A model generated the notes under the pieces. It was given only the letters and a program-made list of their open reading frames with translations. It made no database searches and was not told the DNA's origin. A stretch of 33,889 bases of DNA from Powellomyces hirtus. Lineage: Eukaryota > Chytridiomycota > Chytridiomycetes > Spizellomycetales > Powellomycetaceae. Positions within the stretch are counted from its first letter, which is position 1; every line of letters starts with the position of its first letter. A program made the translations under genes and the position numbers. The DNA lies in NCBI GenBank assembly GCA_025526995.1, contig JAHLKG010000045.1:1-33889 (forward strand). Reading direction: 5' to 3'. This document shows positions 9,175 through 21,500 of the stretch, one piece after another.

Positions 9175-10676
9175 TATAAAAATATTTTGGTTGTGCGTCA
9201 CTCTCACCAATTTGGGGCTAACCAGCTGGCATTCGCGTACTTTTTCGTCAGAATTTCCCAGTCACGACTGCCAAAGGCGCTGGGCAGGTTCATTCTCAGT
9301 TGGGTAGCTACCTGCATTGAAGAGCAAGATGGCTTGCCCGTGGTGCCCCACTGCGTGCGAGCATCGCGGGACATGGCTATCCCATGGTGCCGCTCTGCCC
9401 GCAACACTTGCGCGAGATGGGATGTGCGGGAGTTAATGCGTGAATTCACATTGTGCAAGCAATCCCACGCTCACCATTTGCGCAAAATGGTACCACGCCT
9501 ATTCCTTATAAAGCATACGTGGTAAATATAGCCCCCTTGTCACATTTCCGTAATTAACGTTGAATGTGGCCTCGTGAAGACCATCTCCTGCTGCGCAGAT
9601 GATGGGGTCCCATCTCGCGCAGCAGTATGGCAGTCGCTCAGATTGGATTGCTGCAATAACCTCGAAACATAGGGATGTGACTGCAGTGCGGGTGGAAACG
9701 CGTGCCATTTGCCGAGGTACAGTAGGTTGGCCGGAATAGATGTCAGCTGCGGGGGTTGTTTTCGCCTACCCTTATTCCCACGGTGGGAAGGGACAAGCTT
9801 CCACGGTCAGCACGCAAAAATCCCCCCACCTCATATCTCAGGTATAGAGGGTGGCCCCTATCCACCGTTCGTATCTCCTCCCGGGGAGCAATTGGCATCG
9901 GGCCCCGCGAATTCTGGTATAAAGTTGCATACTTCGAATAGTGGGGTTTGCCGCTATGTATGTATTGTATACATTGCAATCTATCTATCCACTTGCACGA
10001 GATCTGCCGTAAGCTAAGGGCCCTTCAAACATTCATCTCATAGATGGCTTTCCCATGGTGCTTATCTGCGCGCAAGCATGACTTTCCCACGGCGCCCAAG
10101 GATTGGGCAAGACCGTCAGGAACCTGCATGTTAACATGGACGCACGGTGCGCTGCTGCCCATCTGCGTGCCGGGTGGTCGTGAAATGCATGTAGCTGATG
10201 CAATCGCAGCACACGCGTTCGAAGCACTGCCCATCCCATGGTATGCGAGGATGCGTGAGATGGTCGCGTATTTGCGTGTAGATATGTTTGCAATCGTAGC
10301 GAAAAAGTAGTTTTGCGGGAACATTTTTGTGCAGATTGCAATTGCATTGCTTGGCCCCACTGGCGCAGCAGAAACTGCGCAAGATGGTGGCCTCACTATC
10401 CATTGCACAGGGTGTTGCATGAATTTGCAGGGATATGAGACGTGCCACATGCGTAGCAATCACGCATGCACAACTTGAACGCAACAAAGAGCTATGTTTA
10501 CCCCATAGCGTGGGACGCGCGTTCTGTTTGCATCCGCGCGATGAAATAGATATACTGTAAGAGTTACGTAGAGGAGCCAAAACTCCATCAACAACTCAAC
10601 CTCTGCCTCCAAAACTTATCACTGTGGCGTCACTTTCTCTAATCAGGGAGGAACTCCCCTCCACCCCATGCCCGAT
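9175..10676. repeat. Intergenic field of degenerate short GC-rich repeats
   Basis: No gene is supportable. Variants of CCCATGGTGC, TGCGCRAGATGG and GCGCAGCAG recur on both strands, mainly at 9300-9500, 9580-9630 and 10040-10460. An imperfect palindrome, CTGCTGCGC ... GCGCAGCAG, spans 9588-9625. Open frames running through this DNA have repetitive Cys/His/Ala composition and no domain. Confidence 0.5.
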
Positions 10677-13600
10677 TCACTGACCAAACCCATATCCTTT
10701 CAGAATCGCTTTCATGCGCTCCGGGTCCAACCCCGGCCGCTTCTTGAACTCCATGCGGCCACTGGCCGTATTGACATTCGGCAACTGGCTTCGGAACGAT
10801 TTGTTGGCCGCGGTCGTTGATGATGATGATGAATGTGACGAGGAGGATGTGGATGAGAGGGATTCGGCGCGTTGTGAGAGGCTGAGGACTGATGGTTTTG
10901 CGGAAGTCGTTGAGGTTGTCGGTGGGGGTGGTGATGATGACGGCGCGGCGGCGGGCGTAGGGTTCTTGTCCGCATCGGTCGATCCTTGTTTGGCGCGTCG
11001 TGATTTGTTTCTCTAGTATATGTTAATCCGGAAAAGTAAGTCATCAATTGTCACGGTTGGTAGGAGTGCACGAATGTTACCTTAGCAGTAGTGGTATTCT
11101 CATCATTGGCCTCGACCGGATCCAACGAGACTTTGCGACCTGGGTTTAATTTACGTTTCTTTGTCACCGCGGTCGGTTTCGTCTGCTCCTCGTGATACGG
11201 TTCCGCGACAATGGGCGGTTGTTGTTGTTCGACCTCTGCATCGTCTGCAGCAGTATCAACAGCAGAAGTAGCACCTGCCTTCTTGCGTTTGCGTTGTGCC
11301 GGTTTCACTGCTGGCGCTGGAGATGCCGGTGCTGCAGGCGAGGAAGGCTCGACCGGCAATGTGTTTTTTGCTTTCTTGGCAGGTTTCTTTTTCGGTTCAG
11401 CAGCTGGTGATGGTGCTGGGACATCTTTTACCCCCATCTGCTCTTCCTCGTCCAACTCATTGACATTCGCCGGAACTTTAGGAGGAACCTCTGCTGCAGT
11501 CTTGCGACTGCGGGTGCGCTTGCCAGCGGTTGGTTTCGTTTGCTCCTCGTGATACGGTTCTGCGGCGACAACGGGCGGTTGTTCCTGTTCTACCTCCGCA
11601 TCATCTGCAGCAGTATCAACAGTAGGCCCCGCCTTCCTGCGTTTGCGTTGTGCGGGTTCCGCTGCTGGCGCTGGAGATGCCGGTGCTGCAGGCGAGGAAG
11701 GCTCGACCGGCAGTGTGTTCTTTGCTTTCTTGGCGGGTTTCTTTTTCGGTTCAGCAGCTGGTGGTGGTGCTGCTACATCCTCTACCTCCATCCCCTCTTC
11801 CTCGTTCAACTCATCAGCATTCGCCGGAACTTCAGGAGGAACCTCTGCCGCAGCCTTCTTACGACTGCGGGGGCCCTTGCCAGCGGTTGGGTTAGCAAAT
11901 TCTGTCCGGACATCCTCAGCCTCCGCTTCCACAGCCTCAGCTCGGGCTTTCCTCGCTGTCCGCGCAGCCGCGGCCTTCAATTCCCGTTCCCTGATCTCGG
12001 CCTCGATTCGCATGCGTTCCTTCTCGCGGTGCCATTCGGCTTCCTTGCGGGTGGCTTCCTCCGCCAGCCGCGCATTTTCTGCTTCGAGACGGTCCGCGCG
12101 CGTTTGGATTCGAACGGACGCGAAATCCGAGTCGCGACGCTGCCGACGCAGGGCTTTCACTTCGGCGACTTCGTCTCGCAGGGCGCGGTTTTCGGCCTCG
12201 ATCTTGGCAAACCACGCCTTTGTAAACAGATGGGGGAAGAAGCGCACAAAATGGCGTTTAGTCATGCTAAGCGAGATACGCACGCGGTCATAAAAACTTT
12301 ACCTTGGTCTTGTCCTCTTCTCCAGCACCAGCCACGCGGGCCTTCGCAATCTCCAATTTCAAGTCCTGCATGTCCTCAATCAAGCGATCGCGTTCGCGGT
12401 CCCACGCGACCTGCTGTCTGTTCCAGCCTTCGCGTTCGCCTTCAAAGCGTCCTTCATTCCGCTCCCACTCTCGCGCACGCTGTTCGGCAGTCGTCCTGAG
12501 TTTGTTCAGCTGCTGCTGGAGATCCGCAATCTCTTCGCGATGGAATTTTTGCAATGCGGTGGCATCAGCGCGCAGTCTGGTCGCTTCGGTCTCAGCGTGC
12601 TGAGCAGCTGAACGTGCTTCCGACAATTCTCTTTGCAGTGTTCCGGCCTCTTTGCTGCTAGTGAGACGGAGTTCTTGGGTTTGTCGAATTGCGGAGTCAC
12701 GTTCGGAGCGGATGGTTTCGTGCGTTCGTCTTGCTTCGTCCAATTTGGCCTCGCATACGGCAATCATCTGCAATTTGGTCTCCAGAGATGCAATTGACTC
12801 GGTCATTTCGCCATTTATTCTCTCGATCTGCTGTTTCTGCTCGCTGATGACATTGCGCGCCGAGACCAGCTGACTCTGCAGGCTCAAAGTCTCAGCAAGC
12901 GCTTCTTCCAATTTGTTGTTCAACTCTGCTGCTGACTCCTGCGCTGTAACCTTCTCCGCAACTTCGCTTTTGTGTCGTTCTTGCAACACATCCAGCTCGC
13001 TTCGAGTTGATTCCAGCGCAGCGTTACGACCGTCGAGCAGTGTCTGCAGCTTTTCCCTGCGCCCTTCGGCAGCTGTGAGCAAGATTTCAAGGTGGTCGCA
13101 TCTCATCGTCAGCATATGCTGGTCGTGCGCCCAATGCAATGCTTCGACGCGCAACTGCCTTGCGCATTCGTCGGCTTCTGCTTTTTCGTTCAGAGCTTTG
13201 GTGAGCTCTTTGTGATACAGTGCCTGCCGCTCCTTCCTCTCTTCTTCTATGCGTGCCAATTGTGCCTTCAGTTTCTGTGTTATTTCCTCAATATGGCTCT
13301 GATGGTCCGTCTTCAAATTTGTAATTATCTTGTCCCGCTCCGAACGCAGAGTTTCGAGACTGTGTTCATATTCCTCCTTCATTTTGCGCAATTCCGTTCG
13401 CAGTGTAGATTCCTGCTTCCCAGATGACCGGGCGTGTTCTGCGGCGAGAGCAGCCATTTCTTGTCTGAAGTGCTTCTCAGCTTTCGCTAGTCGACTTTCG
13501 CTCTCTGTCTGACGTGCCCGCATGTCGAGCCGCGTCTGCTCCAACTCGGCAACAACATCCCGGTGGGCTTTCGCCCATTTTGCGTTCAATTGCTCGGCTT

Positions 13601-14513
13601 CCGTCAACCGCGGGTCCACATCGTTTGCCTGCTCGATGATTCTCAGTTTGCGCAACGGCTCAGCGAACTCAACAAATCCGGCCAGTTCCTCCTGTGAGGC
13701 GTCGCCCGCCGCATCTACATGCAGCACAAACGTGCTGTTGCCCTTTCCGCCAAAAAAACTCTCACACAGAGTGGTCAGATGGCTTTTATCGTATGGCACT
13801 GAGCCCTCCGTTCCAGCGGTGGTCAGCATGGTGACGATTTTTCGCAGCACTCGAATCGACAAGGAGAGTCCGGGACCGCGTTTTTGTAGTTTTTCTTCGC
13901 TCATAGACTCGTCAAAACACGGCAAGCCCAAATCCGCCATCAGTAAATGCCCGACAGTGTGATTGCCGGGCGCACTGCTCTCGATCCTGATCGACAAGAG
14001 GTATGGCAGCGAGCAGCCTTGTCGAATCTTCTCCGCCAGCTCCGCGTACGAAAGAACTGGCTGGTAGAAATTCCGTATCGATCCTCTATTCGCAGCCAAG
14101 TCTATCGGCTTGTCTCGCACGAGATCCAGACATTTCGTATCCGTGAGCGCAACGTGTGCATATGACACATCCCACCCTTTCCCCTTGACCAAACTCTCCA
14201 AAAACGTCACAAGCTCTACAAATACGCTGCTCCGATTCTGCGCAAACTTCCTTCCCGAGCCTGCAACAAAGAGACCCGCGCTGTAACCCTTCACGGCACT
14301 CTTCGCGAGCGCTTCAATGCGCACTCCGGCAAATACGTCCGACGCGCTGGCAGTAACATCAAAGCAGTGATCGAAATACAGTTTGCGCGGTTCAGACTGC
14401 CGTCCGTTTTGTGAAATCGGCAGGAAAGACACATGGTGGTTGTCGAGTCGTTGAAGGTAATCACCCTGGCCGTGCACTTGCAGCGCGACCCGGACGTGGC
14501 TGAGATAACTCAT
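10677..14513 (-). CDS. Kinesin-like protein with degenerate motor, long coiled coil and basic repeat tail
   Basis: Three exons in phase 0: 14513-12303, 12217-11081 and 11012-10677, giving about 1,226 residues. Residues 1-295 follow the kinesin motor fold: KLYFDHCFD plus DVF near residues 44-61 (family FDxVF...EVF), a P-loop position at about 84-91, a switch II position near 193-199, VPYDKSHLTTLCESFFGG at 239-256 (family VPYRxSKLTRLLxDSLGG), and FAEPLRKL at 283-290. The catalytic parts are lost: the P-loop reads VAGSGRKFA instead of GQTGSGKT, and DLAGSE is DLGLPC. Residues 300-737 are a continuous coiled coil, extended in exon 2. Then comes a Lys/Pro/Ala/Glu-rich region with two copies of a 118-residue unit, a Ser-rich stretch and a basic C-terminus (EFKKRPGLDPERMK). 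The likely role is a non-motile, microtubule-linked or scaffold protein; that is inference. Confidence 0.8.
11170..11890 (-). repeat. 354-bp in-frame tandem duplication inside the coiled-coil gene
   Basis: The string GCTCGACCGG recurs at 11347 and 11701, 354 bp (118 codons) apart, and similarity covers most of both units. Each protein copy carries PAAEPKKKPAKKAKNTLPVE, then SSPAAPASPAPA, then a VDTAADDAEVEQ block and EPYHEEQTKPTA. The copies differ mainly by scattered substitutions and short indels, so the duplication looks fairly recent. Confidence 0.85.
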
Positions 14514-15482
14514 CTATCCTTCCGCCTCATGCAAGCAGAGAGAAACAAGAATATGGCGGGGTGGTGAGGAGTCCGTCGGTCGTCGTCGTCGTCGCCCTCG
14601 TCGCTGTTCACTGCTGTGGGAACATGCGTCCAGAATTCAGCAGATGTTTGTAATCTTCGCCTTGGAGTGTTCGTCGAGTCGTCGCGTGTTTTTGCTTGAA
14701 AGAAGCGCGTCCGGCGTGTCCGAAAGAAGGTCAACACTGCACCCAAATCTCTCAATTCCTGCCCTCCTACCTTGCCTTAACGTTCCCTTCGCACGGATAA
14801 CAATTTGGAGGATCGGAACGTGAGCGCTACAGTGTTGGCGCTCTCATATTTCGATCTTAGTAGCCGTCCTGTATCCTCCATGGTATATCGAGCAGCTTGT
14901 CCCTATTCTACACTAAAGAGGGTCCCACCGCATGCAGCGTGGTCTAAAAGCGCATGACGTTCGATTGAACTTTTTCCAAAAAATGGACCTCATCTTCATA
15001 CTGAGCCACTTTCTTGCGTTCCCCATGACCCAATTTTGGTAGGCTCTGCGGAAGAACCAAGTTCACAATGAGGGTTCAATGAGCTGCTACATGACCTTGC
15101 CGAATAGATCACAACCTCTGTTGACTAACGAGCCTTATTGACGGAGGCTGCATGATTACTATTTGCATACATCGCTACGCTTGAACACCTTTTTGTGTGC
15201 TTTTCCTCTCACTGTCAATCCTGTCAGAATCCTGTGGCTGTGTACGTTAGTTCCACATTTAGCATGACCTACATATGCCATGGCTGACGCCCTTTAGGAT
15301 GACCGACCAGCTTGTCTTCGCCCTTCTCCCGTCTTCCCTGTTGTTTTTTCTCCAGCTTTTTTTTTTTTGTGTTCCTTTTTCCTTTTGTCTGTATCCCACT
15401 GCTGTCTGCAGTGCGGCGGTATCTGTGTCGTCGACGCATCAGATTAGATCCGCACTTCTGAACTCGCTCCACAGCAACTGCC
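14514..15482. other. Divergent intergenic region
   Basis: It separates the leftward kinesin-like gene from the rightward DUF300 gene, so it should hold both promoters and 5' leaders. A CGT-repeat-like stretch lies near 14578-14600, and pyrimidine-rich DNA (T9 near 15360) precedes the DUF300 start. No regulatory motif can be assigned with confidence. Confidence 0.5.
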
Positions 15483-17479
15483 ATGTTCTTTGAAGAGGGC
15501 AAGCTGGGCTCCGTGCCTTACTTTTTCGCAGGGCTTGGCGCTTTCATTGGATGCATTATATCCTTTTCCACGATGCTGGGGCATCTGAAAAATTATCGGA
15601 GACCCGACTTACAGGTAATCCTTGATGTCGGGCGCTAATTGTGCTGGCGGCGCTTTCGGATAATGACATTGACTCGATTGTTCGCTTCGCCTGCAAGAGA
15701 CTCGCTTTTCGGATTCTTTGGATGTAGGTTGATTGTTGGTGGGAGTTTGTTTCAAATGAATGCAATACCTTATGAACTACGCGTTTGCTTCGTAGGGTTC
15801 CCGTGTATGCTGTCGCGTCCTTCGTTGCCCTATCTTCGCGGAACGCTGCCGATTATATCGACACGATTCGCGATATCTACGAGGTGAGTGTGATTCGAAT
15901 GACAAATCATGTTCGCCTTGGCGAGAAGCGTTGTTCTCATTTCTTCTTGACTGGTGGCATCTGTTCAGGGCTTTGTCATCTACTCGTTCTTCCTACTTTG
16001 CATCAACTACCTCGGTGGCGAACGATCGCTGCTCGCAATGCTTGACGAACGAATGCGCATTCACCATCTTTGGCCCTTCAACTTGTTTTTTGCACCTATG
16101 GATGTAAGATTAGTGCTCACTTCAGAGATTTACCTTCACGGTCTGCTAACCTAAGGCATGACATTGCAATGCGTAGATGAGCGATCCAGATACCTTCCTG
16201 TTTGTACGCCGCGGCGTCCTACAATTTGTGATTCTCAAGCCGATCCTCAGTCTCTTCACTATGGTGTTGAAGCTCACCGATTCGTACCATGAGGGCGACA
16301 TCAGCTGGGGCAGCGCTTATCTGTGGATTGCGGCTCTGTACAATCTCTCGGTCTGCTGGTCTCTTTATTGTTTGGTCCTATTCTATGTGCAATGTTCCAA
16401 GGACCTGAAGCCATATCGGTAGGTCCTCAAGGTTGTGGTGTCTAAATGACGATATGCTCATCGACGCTCTCAATATAGACCAATGCCGAAATTTGTCTGC
16501 GTGAAATCGATTGTGTTTCTGACGTTCTATCAGGGTCTTGGCGTGGCCTTTCTTGTTTGGGCCGGTGTCATCCACGACTGTAAGTGATACTAGGCCGCAT
16601 CAATCGTGTCACGCCGCTCAAAGGTTTATTTCGTGAAACAGCGGAAGGATACACGAGCAGTCACTTTGCGAGCGTCCTGCAGGATTTTTTGATCTGCCTT
16701 GAGATGCCCGCGCTCGCCATGTTGCATCGATACGCATTCCCATGGACGGACTACAACGATCTGAGGTAAGGGCAGCCGCGCTTTCTTTCTACTGCTTTTC
16801 TACTGGTCTCGCTTGCTGTATCTCACCGACTTTTTTTGCCAGACTGTCTTCTCGCGTACCTCTCTTATACGCCGTACGCGATGCCTGCGGGGTCAAGGAC
16901 ATCATTCAAGACACGCTCCACACTTTCAAAGGAACTACCTTCCGTACAGCTTCTCGTCACGCGGGCAGAATCGCACGAACAGAAGACGGTGAACCACTAA
17001 TGGGCCGCCGAGTGCTGCGTCAGAGCTCTGGAAAATCTTACGGCACCCTCGCAACCCCTGACTCCTTCCCCGATGACACCACCTCCTCCTCCTCCTCCTC
17101 AGATGAATCCAACACATCCTCGCCCAAATCATCTCGTCCCCCGCGATCCTCCAAGATAAGAAAGGACCGTAAGCGCCCCATTGTGCGCACATCCCTCGCT
17201 TTCGGCAGCCCCGAAGACGACCCGCGCACTGAAGCCCAGTACGCCCAGGCGCGCACCCTCCCGTACGGCGACTACAATTATCCAGTCGTCCACGAAGACG
17301 AACGGTTCAGATACCCGCCAAACATCCAGGCGGAAATCGACCGGCAGGCGAGAGATTACCTGTCACGGAGTCAGGCGAGAATACTGTCGCACCAGTCGTC
17401 TGCTGCGAGTATTGGAAGCGCTGGTGTGAATACAAGCACGCGGAATTCCAGTCCGGACTTGACCTTCGAACCTGCCTAG
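15483..17479 (+). CDS. DUF300/TMEM184 (organic solute transporter alpha-like) membrane protein
   Basis: Eight exons (15483-15614, 15698-15723, 15796-15883, 15969-16103, 16177-16418, 16479-16579, 16642-16765, 16843-17479) sum to exactly 495 codons. The family is a multi-pass membrane protein related to OST-alpha and TMEM184; fungal members have been placed at vacuolar or endosomal membranes, and substrates are mostly unknown. Signatures in order: HLKNYRRPDLQ after the first membrane segment, DYIDTIRDIYE, then GFVIYSFFLLCINYLGGERS, FVRRGVLQFVILKP, KFVCVKSIVFLTFYQG, and DFLICLEMPALAMLHRYAFPW before the last segment. About seven hydrophobic segments are visible. A roughly 200-residue hydrophilic tail, rich in Ser and Asp, follows and is probably cytosolic. 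Exon 2 is only 26 nt, but its phase and the conserved ILWMVPVY join support it. Confidence 0.92.
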
Positions 17480-18031
17480 ATGGAACCTAACCCTGCTCTC
17501 CCCTCCTGTGTGTTGTAAATGTCGCTTGTTGCACTCCCTCCCTCTCAAGAAGCCTCCTCATACACACGATGAATTTATAGGAGAAGAACCCGCAAACATC
17601 TCTGCTATCAGCAACAATCTACTGACGTGCCGAACTTTCGTTCAAAGCTTGCTCTAGAGGTATACCCCTGACCCTTCTCGCCACATATCCATTTCTCAAC
17701 CTGTACATCCATATATTACATTCCTATACAATGATACCCAAAGCCCCATATATCCAAAGATATCATCATTGAGCGGGAAAACAGAATCGACGTGTGTGGC
17801 TTTCGCGCGGTGTGGCTTTTCATCGTGTCGGAGCGCGCGCACGCGGGAGGTTTGACGTCACCCGATTCAAAACCCATCACGGCCATTTTTTTCCGGCCAC
17901 TGCGCTGGACAGGCCAAAGTAAAACCAGAAGGTTCACTCTGATTCCGCCCCCATTAGGAAAAGAAACGAAACGAAGGAAACACACACAAACACAAATACA
18001 TCCATCTACTTGCTATTAACGCGAATTAATC
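17480..18031. other. Intergenic region between DUF300 and HVA1 genes
   Basis: It contains the DUF300 3' flank and the HVA1 promoter, with a CRE palindrome listed separately. No gene is seen. Confidence 0.5.
17853..17860. promoter_or_regulatory. CRE-type palindrome TGACGTCA
   Basis: A perfect ATF/CREB-family site about 170 bp upstream of the HVA1-TUDOR start codon. Fungal bZIP factors of the Atf1/Sko1 type bind this sequence in stress responses. Function here is inferred from sequence and position only; an 8-mer can occur by chance. Confidence 0.4.
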
Positions 18032-18386
18032 ATGACTGACGCAAGCGGCACCAAAATCGAAGAAGGATCTCGCGTGGCCTGGAACTGGGGCAACGGACAC
18101 GTCGAAGGGACCGTTGCGCAAGTATCGAATGATACGTTAGAGAAAAATATCAAAGGTAAGATCATTCGCACGATACCCTGCCAGTCGCACACATTTTGAC
18201 ATTTGGATTTGAATGTTCTGTTTAGGCAAGCATATTACGCGCAAAGGCACCGACGACAACCCGGCCCTTTACATTGAGCGGTCAGGAAACAACGTTCTGA
18301 AAAAAGCGAGCGAAGTGCATGTGCTGGATGAGGATGAGGAGTTGCAAAAGGGGGAGAAAGTGGAGACTGCGCGACACCATAACTGA
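18032..18386 (+). CDS. Hypervirulence-associated (HVA1-type) TUDOR domain protein, DUF2945
   Basis: Two exons, 18032-18155 and 18226-18386, encode 94 residues, close to the usual size of these small fungal proteins. The single domain fills the protein: GSRVAWNWGNGHVEGTVAQV near the N-terminus, then KHITRKGTDDNPALYIERSG and VLKKASEVHVL. The intron has a clear GTAAG donor and a TTTAG acceptor. The family is named after a fungal protein whose loss altered virulence; its biochemical role is not settled, and the fold suggests a small binding module. Nothing here indicates pathogenicity. An upstream CRE-like site may link it to stress regulation. Confidence 0.92.
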
Positions 18387-18565
18387 GGAGCGCATGGTTG
18401 AAGTCTTTTTTGGGAGATAGTTTTGAATGTTTTTGGTTGTACAGAAATATTAATATGATTTTTTGCATACATAAGAAAGAAGAGAAAAACAATATAATGG
18501 ATTACAACACACAATGATGCTGGGAGGCTCAGAGCTTGTAAAGCTTTGGTTAGCTGTTCGAGATT

Positions 18566-21500
18566 TCAAGACCCGGCATTGGCATCCCTACTCGGTGCCC
18601 AAGACGACGAATTCGAGCGGATCGGCTGCTGTGGCAGTTGCTGCTGCGGCTGTTTCGGAATCTCTATTATTTTGGCCGTGCTTTCATCCTTCTTGGTCAA
18701 CGGTTGCTCTCCAGGAAGAGTTGGCAGGGGTAAAGCCGGTGGGGGTCCCGACGGCGATTGTGGATAGTCTTCGGACGGAATACTTCGCGGGCGTGGCATC
18801 ACATTGACACTCAGAGCGGAAGACCCCAAAGCATCGTCCGAGAAGCGCACGTCGTCGGTATTGACGATGTCTTCCGACGCGCCAATGCTCTCTCTCCGCG
18901 GGCTGAGGTTTTTTGAAGGAGAATGTGATGGCGGATGGGGGTCCATGTGCCCAATATCAACCGACGCGTCCAAATCCCCGCTACGGGCCACAGTGTTGAT
19001 ACTCCGACCACTTCTATTGAGCTGCCGGATCGAGTCGGACCGCGGGGGAGCAGGTTGCCGGCTGTTGCTGGTGCTGCTATTCCGCGAGGATGATGTGGTC
19101 GCCGATATCCGTTTGTTCGTAGACGGGAACCGTGGCGACGGATCAATGGCGGTCGTGCTCGCTGCACCCTCACTCGTCACGCCCAGATCACCTTCCGCCT
19201 CACCCTCCCCAATTCCGACTTTATGCAACCACTCACTCACACTCCCGAAATCCAGTCCCCCACCAATCGACAAATTCAACTTGAAGCTCTCGCTTCTCGC
19301 CAAAGCCGCACCATCACCCAGCTTTGCCGCTGCCCCCGCACTGTAATCCTCGTCCAGCGCTCCCGAATCCGCCCCTGCGGCTTTCAGACTCGTCATGAAG
19401 TCCTCGTAGATGGTGATCACGCGGAATAACCGCATGTAGACGCCTTGCAAATCTTCTTGTTCGCCTTCGTCTACCAGCTGCTCCTCGTCGGCGGCTCGCA
19501 TCAATACGAGGTTTTGAGCGTGTAATTGGATCAACGCGCTGCGGATCTCAGAGGGGGATTGCGTGGAGAGATGAAGTTGCTCGTAGTGGTCGAGGACGGA
19601 GGTTACTTCGGACACGCGTTCTTCGAACATTTCTCTGGTGAAAAGAAGGAGGGTTGAGTTTGGATGTGAGGATATCTCTATCTCTATCTAGAGAATATCA
19701 GTCCCCGCTGCTTTACCTTCGCTGCTCGTCCGATAAGAAACCGAGAGCCACGACTTCCCCGCCACCAACTTTTTGGAAATGCTTCCATTTCGTCTTCATC
19801 CATTTCGAGAAGTCCTGTTTCCGGCGCTTTGTAAAGTAAAATCAAATCCAAGGAATAATCAGCATGAAACTTCATGCTCCATTTATCAACGGACACTATC
19901 CGATTCCCTACCATATTCGAAGCAATTCTTGCCCTCTGCACCAACTCATTCGTCAACGACCGCATGATACGATGATCCGCCTGCGTGACCAACGGCTGAA
20001 CAACTCTCGGGCTCCTCAACAATTTCTCATCCAAATGAATCGGGATCCCATCCAACGGTTTCGCTCGATGATGGTGGTCACTATCCGCATTTGGATCATG
20101 GCTTCCGCGCACCTCTACGCACGCGATGGTGGACTTGACATCGTAGGCGGTTTCGCGCAGGAATGGGGTGGACTCTTTCCCGATGCGGAGTTTGGACCGG
20201 TTGCGTTTTTCTTTGATGCATTCATCGAAGAAGAGGACTTCATAGTCGGATTCGGGACGTTCCACGCGGTCGAGTGTGAATTGCGCAAAAGCTTGGGTAT
20301 CGACGAATTTGGTCATGAACGGCTGTGGGTGGGAAATGAAACGTTTTTATGACAAAAATGTGAGGACATATTATACATGGTTACCGCAAAGAGAGGGGAA
20401 GACCAACGCGACAGTTGCTTACCCGACTTTCTTTCTCCGTCGCCGCCAGAAAATCCGCTTTCCGAAACCACTCCTCTCCCAGCGAATCCATGTCCAAGGC
20501 CTTAAAACTGTCTCTTGACCCCGACATGGCATCTGGTGCGCCACTGCCCGCATCCCCCGCCATCACCCGCAACTGTTCCGGGGTCGCAATGTGTTGCCGG
20601 TAGTGCCGCAGGAGGGACGTAAACACTTTGAGGAACGCCAGCTGGATTTTCGGCTCATTGAAGTGCGCGGGGCATGGGTGGGCTTCGATGAGAGGCAGGC
20701 AGGTAGGGTGGATTCGCGTGGGGCAGGCTGTTGTGGATTTTAGAGATTAAAATACGCCCCTTGTGGATGAGGTTGAGTGGAGGCCTTTTTACTTACAATC
20801 GCATTGCATGATGGTGCCGTTGTCACCCTCTGCTAACTCTTCTCTGCATGCTCTACAAACCGCGCCCACTTCTAAACTCACAACGGGCGTGACCGCAATG
20901 GACGACTTTCTTCTGCGGACTTCCTGCACACCTCGCAACGGGGTTGCCGGGGAAGTCCCACCCGCCGCCGCCGCCTCTGCACCAATTGTATCCAACCGCT
21001 TGGGTCTACTCGCGGTTTTCTTGAACGAGAACGCCCGCGGTGCCCGTTTAATTTCCGTCGCATTCCGCGGTAGTGAGCTCCGAGGCTGATCACCGACATC
21101 CATCTCCGACAACGACGTCTCATTGCTAGCGGCACTGCTCCTCCCCCCATCCATACTCGTATCGTCCCCGTGGTTCCCGCCCCACGGACTTTGTACCGAC
21201 AGTGAGTAGAACGAGTGCCCTTCTTTTCGACGCACAGGGACACCTTGTAATCCGTTTTCTTCAATGTTGGACGCAAATTGCGAGTAGTGCGCTGACGAGG
21301 GCGTTGACATGATGGATGATGATGCTGTTGAGCCGCCGGAGTAGGAGTAACGATGGGACGCTTTGCTGGTGGTTGAGATACCAGGGGGACGCGCAAAGCC
21401 CCGGGTGTTGGAAAAGGTGCTGAACATGGAGGCGATGGATGTGCTGGAGCCAGAGCTTTTGAGGCCGCCCTGAGGGATGGTGAAAGTGAATAAAGAGAAG

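Noticed and set aside
10025..10580. Cys/His-rich open frames suggestive of a zinc-finger protein
   Set aside because: The Cys and His codons come from the repeated CATGG/TGCGCA motifs; spacing is irregular and several overlapping frames look alike.
11540..12499. 319-residue + strand open frame
   Set aside because: It lies opposite the coiled-coil tail of the kinesin-like gene and crosses its intron; composition (Cys/Phe/Arg-rich) is that of an antisense frame.
14510..14755. 81-residue minus-strand frame upstream of the kinesin-like gene
   Set aside because: It ends at the start codon of the main gene and has low-complexity Asp and Arg runs; it is more likely 5' leader.
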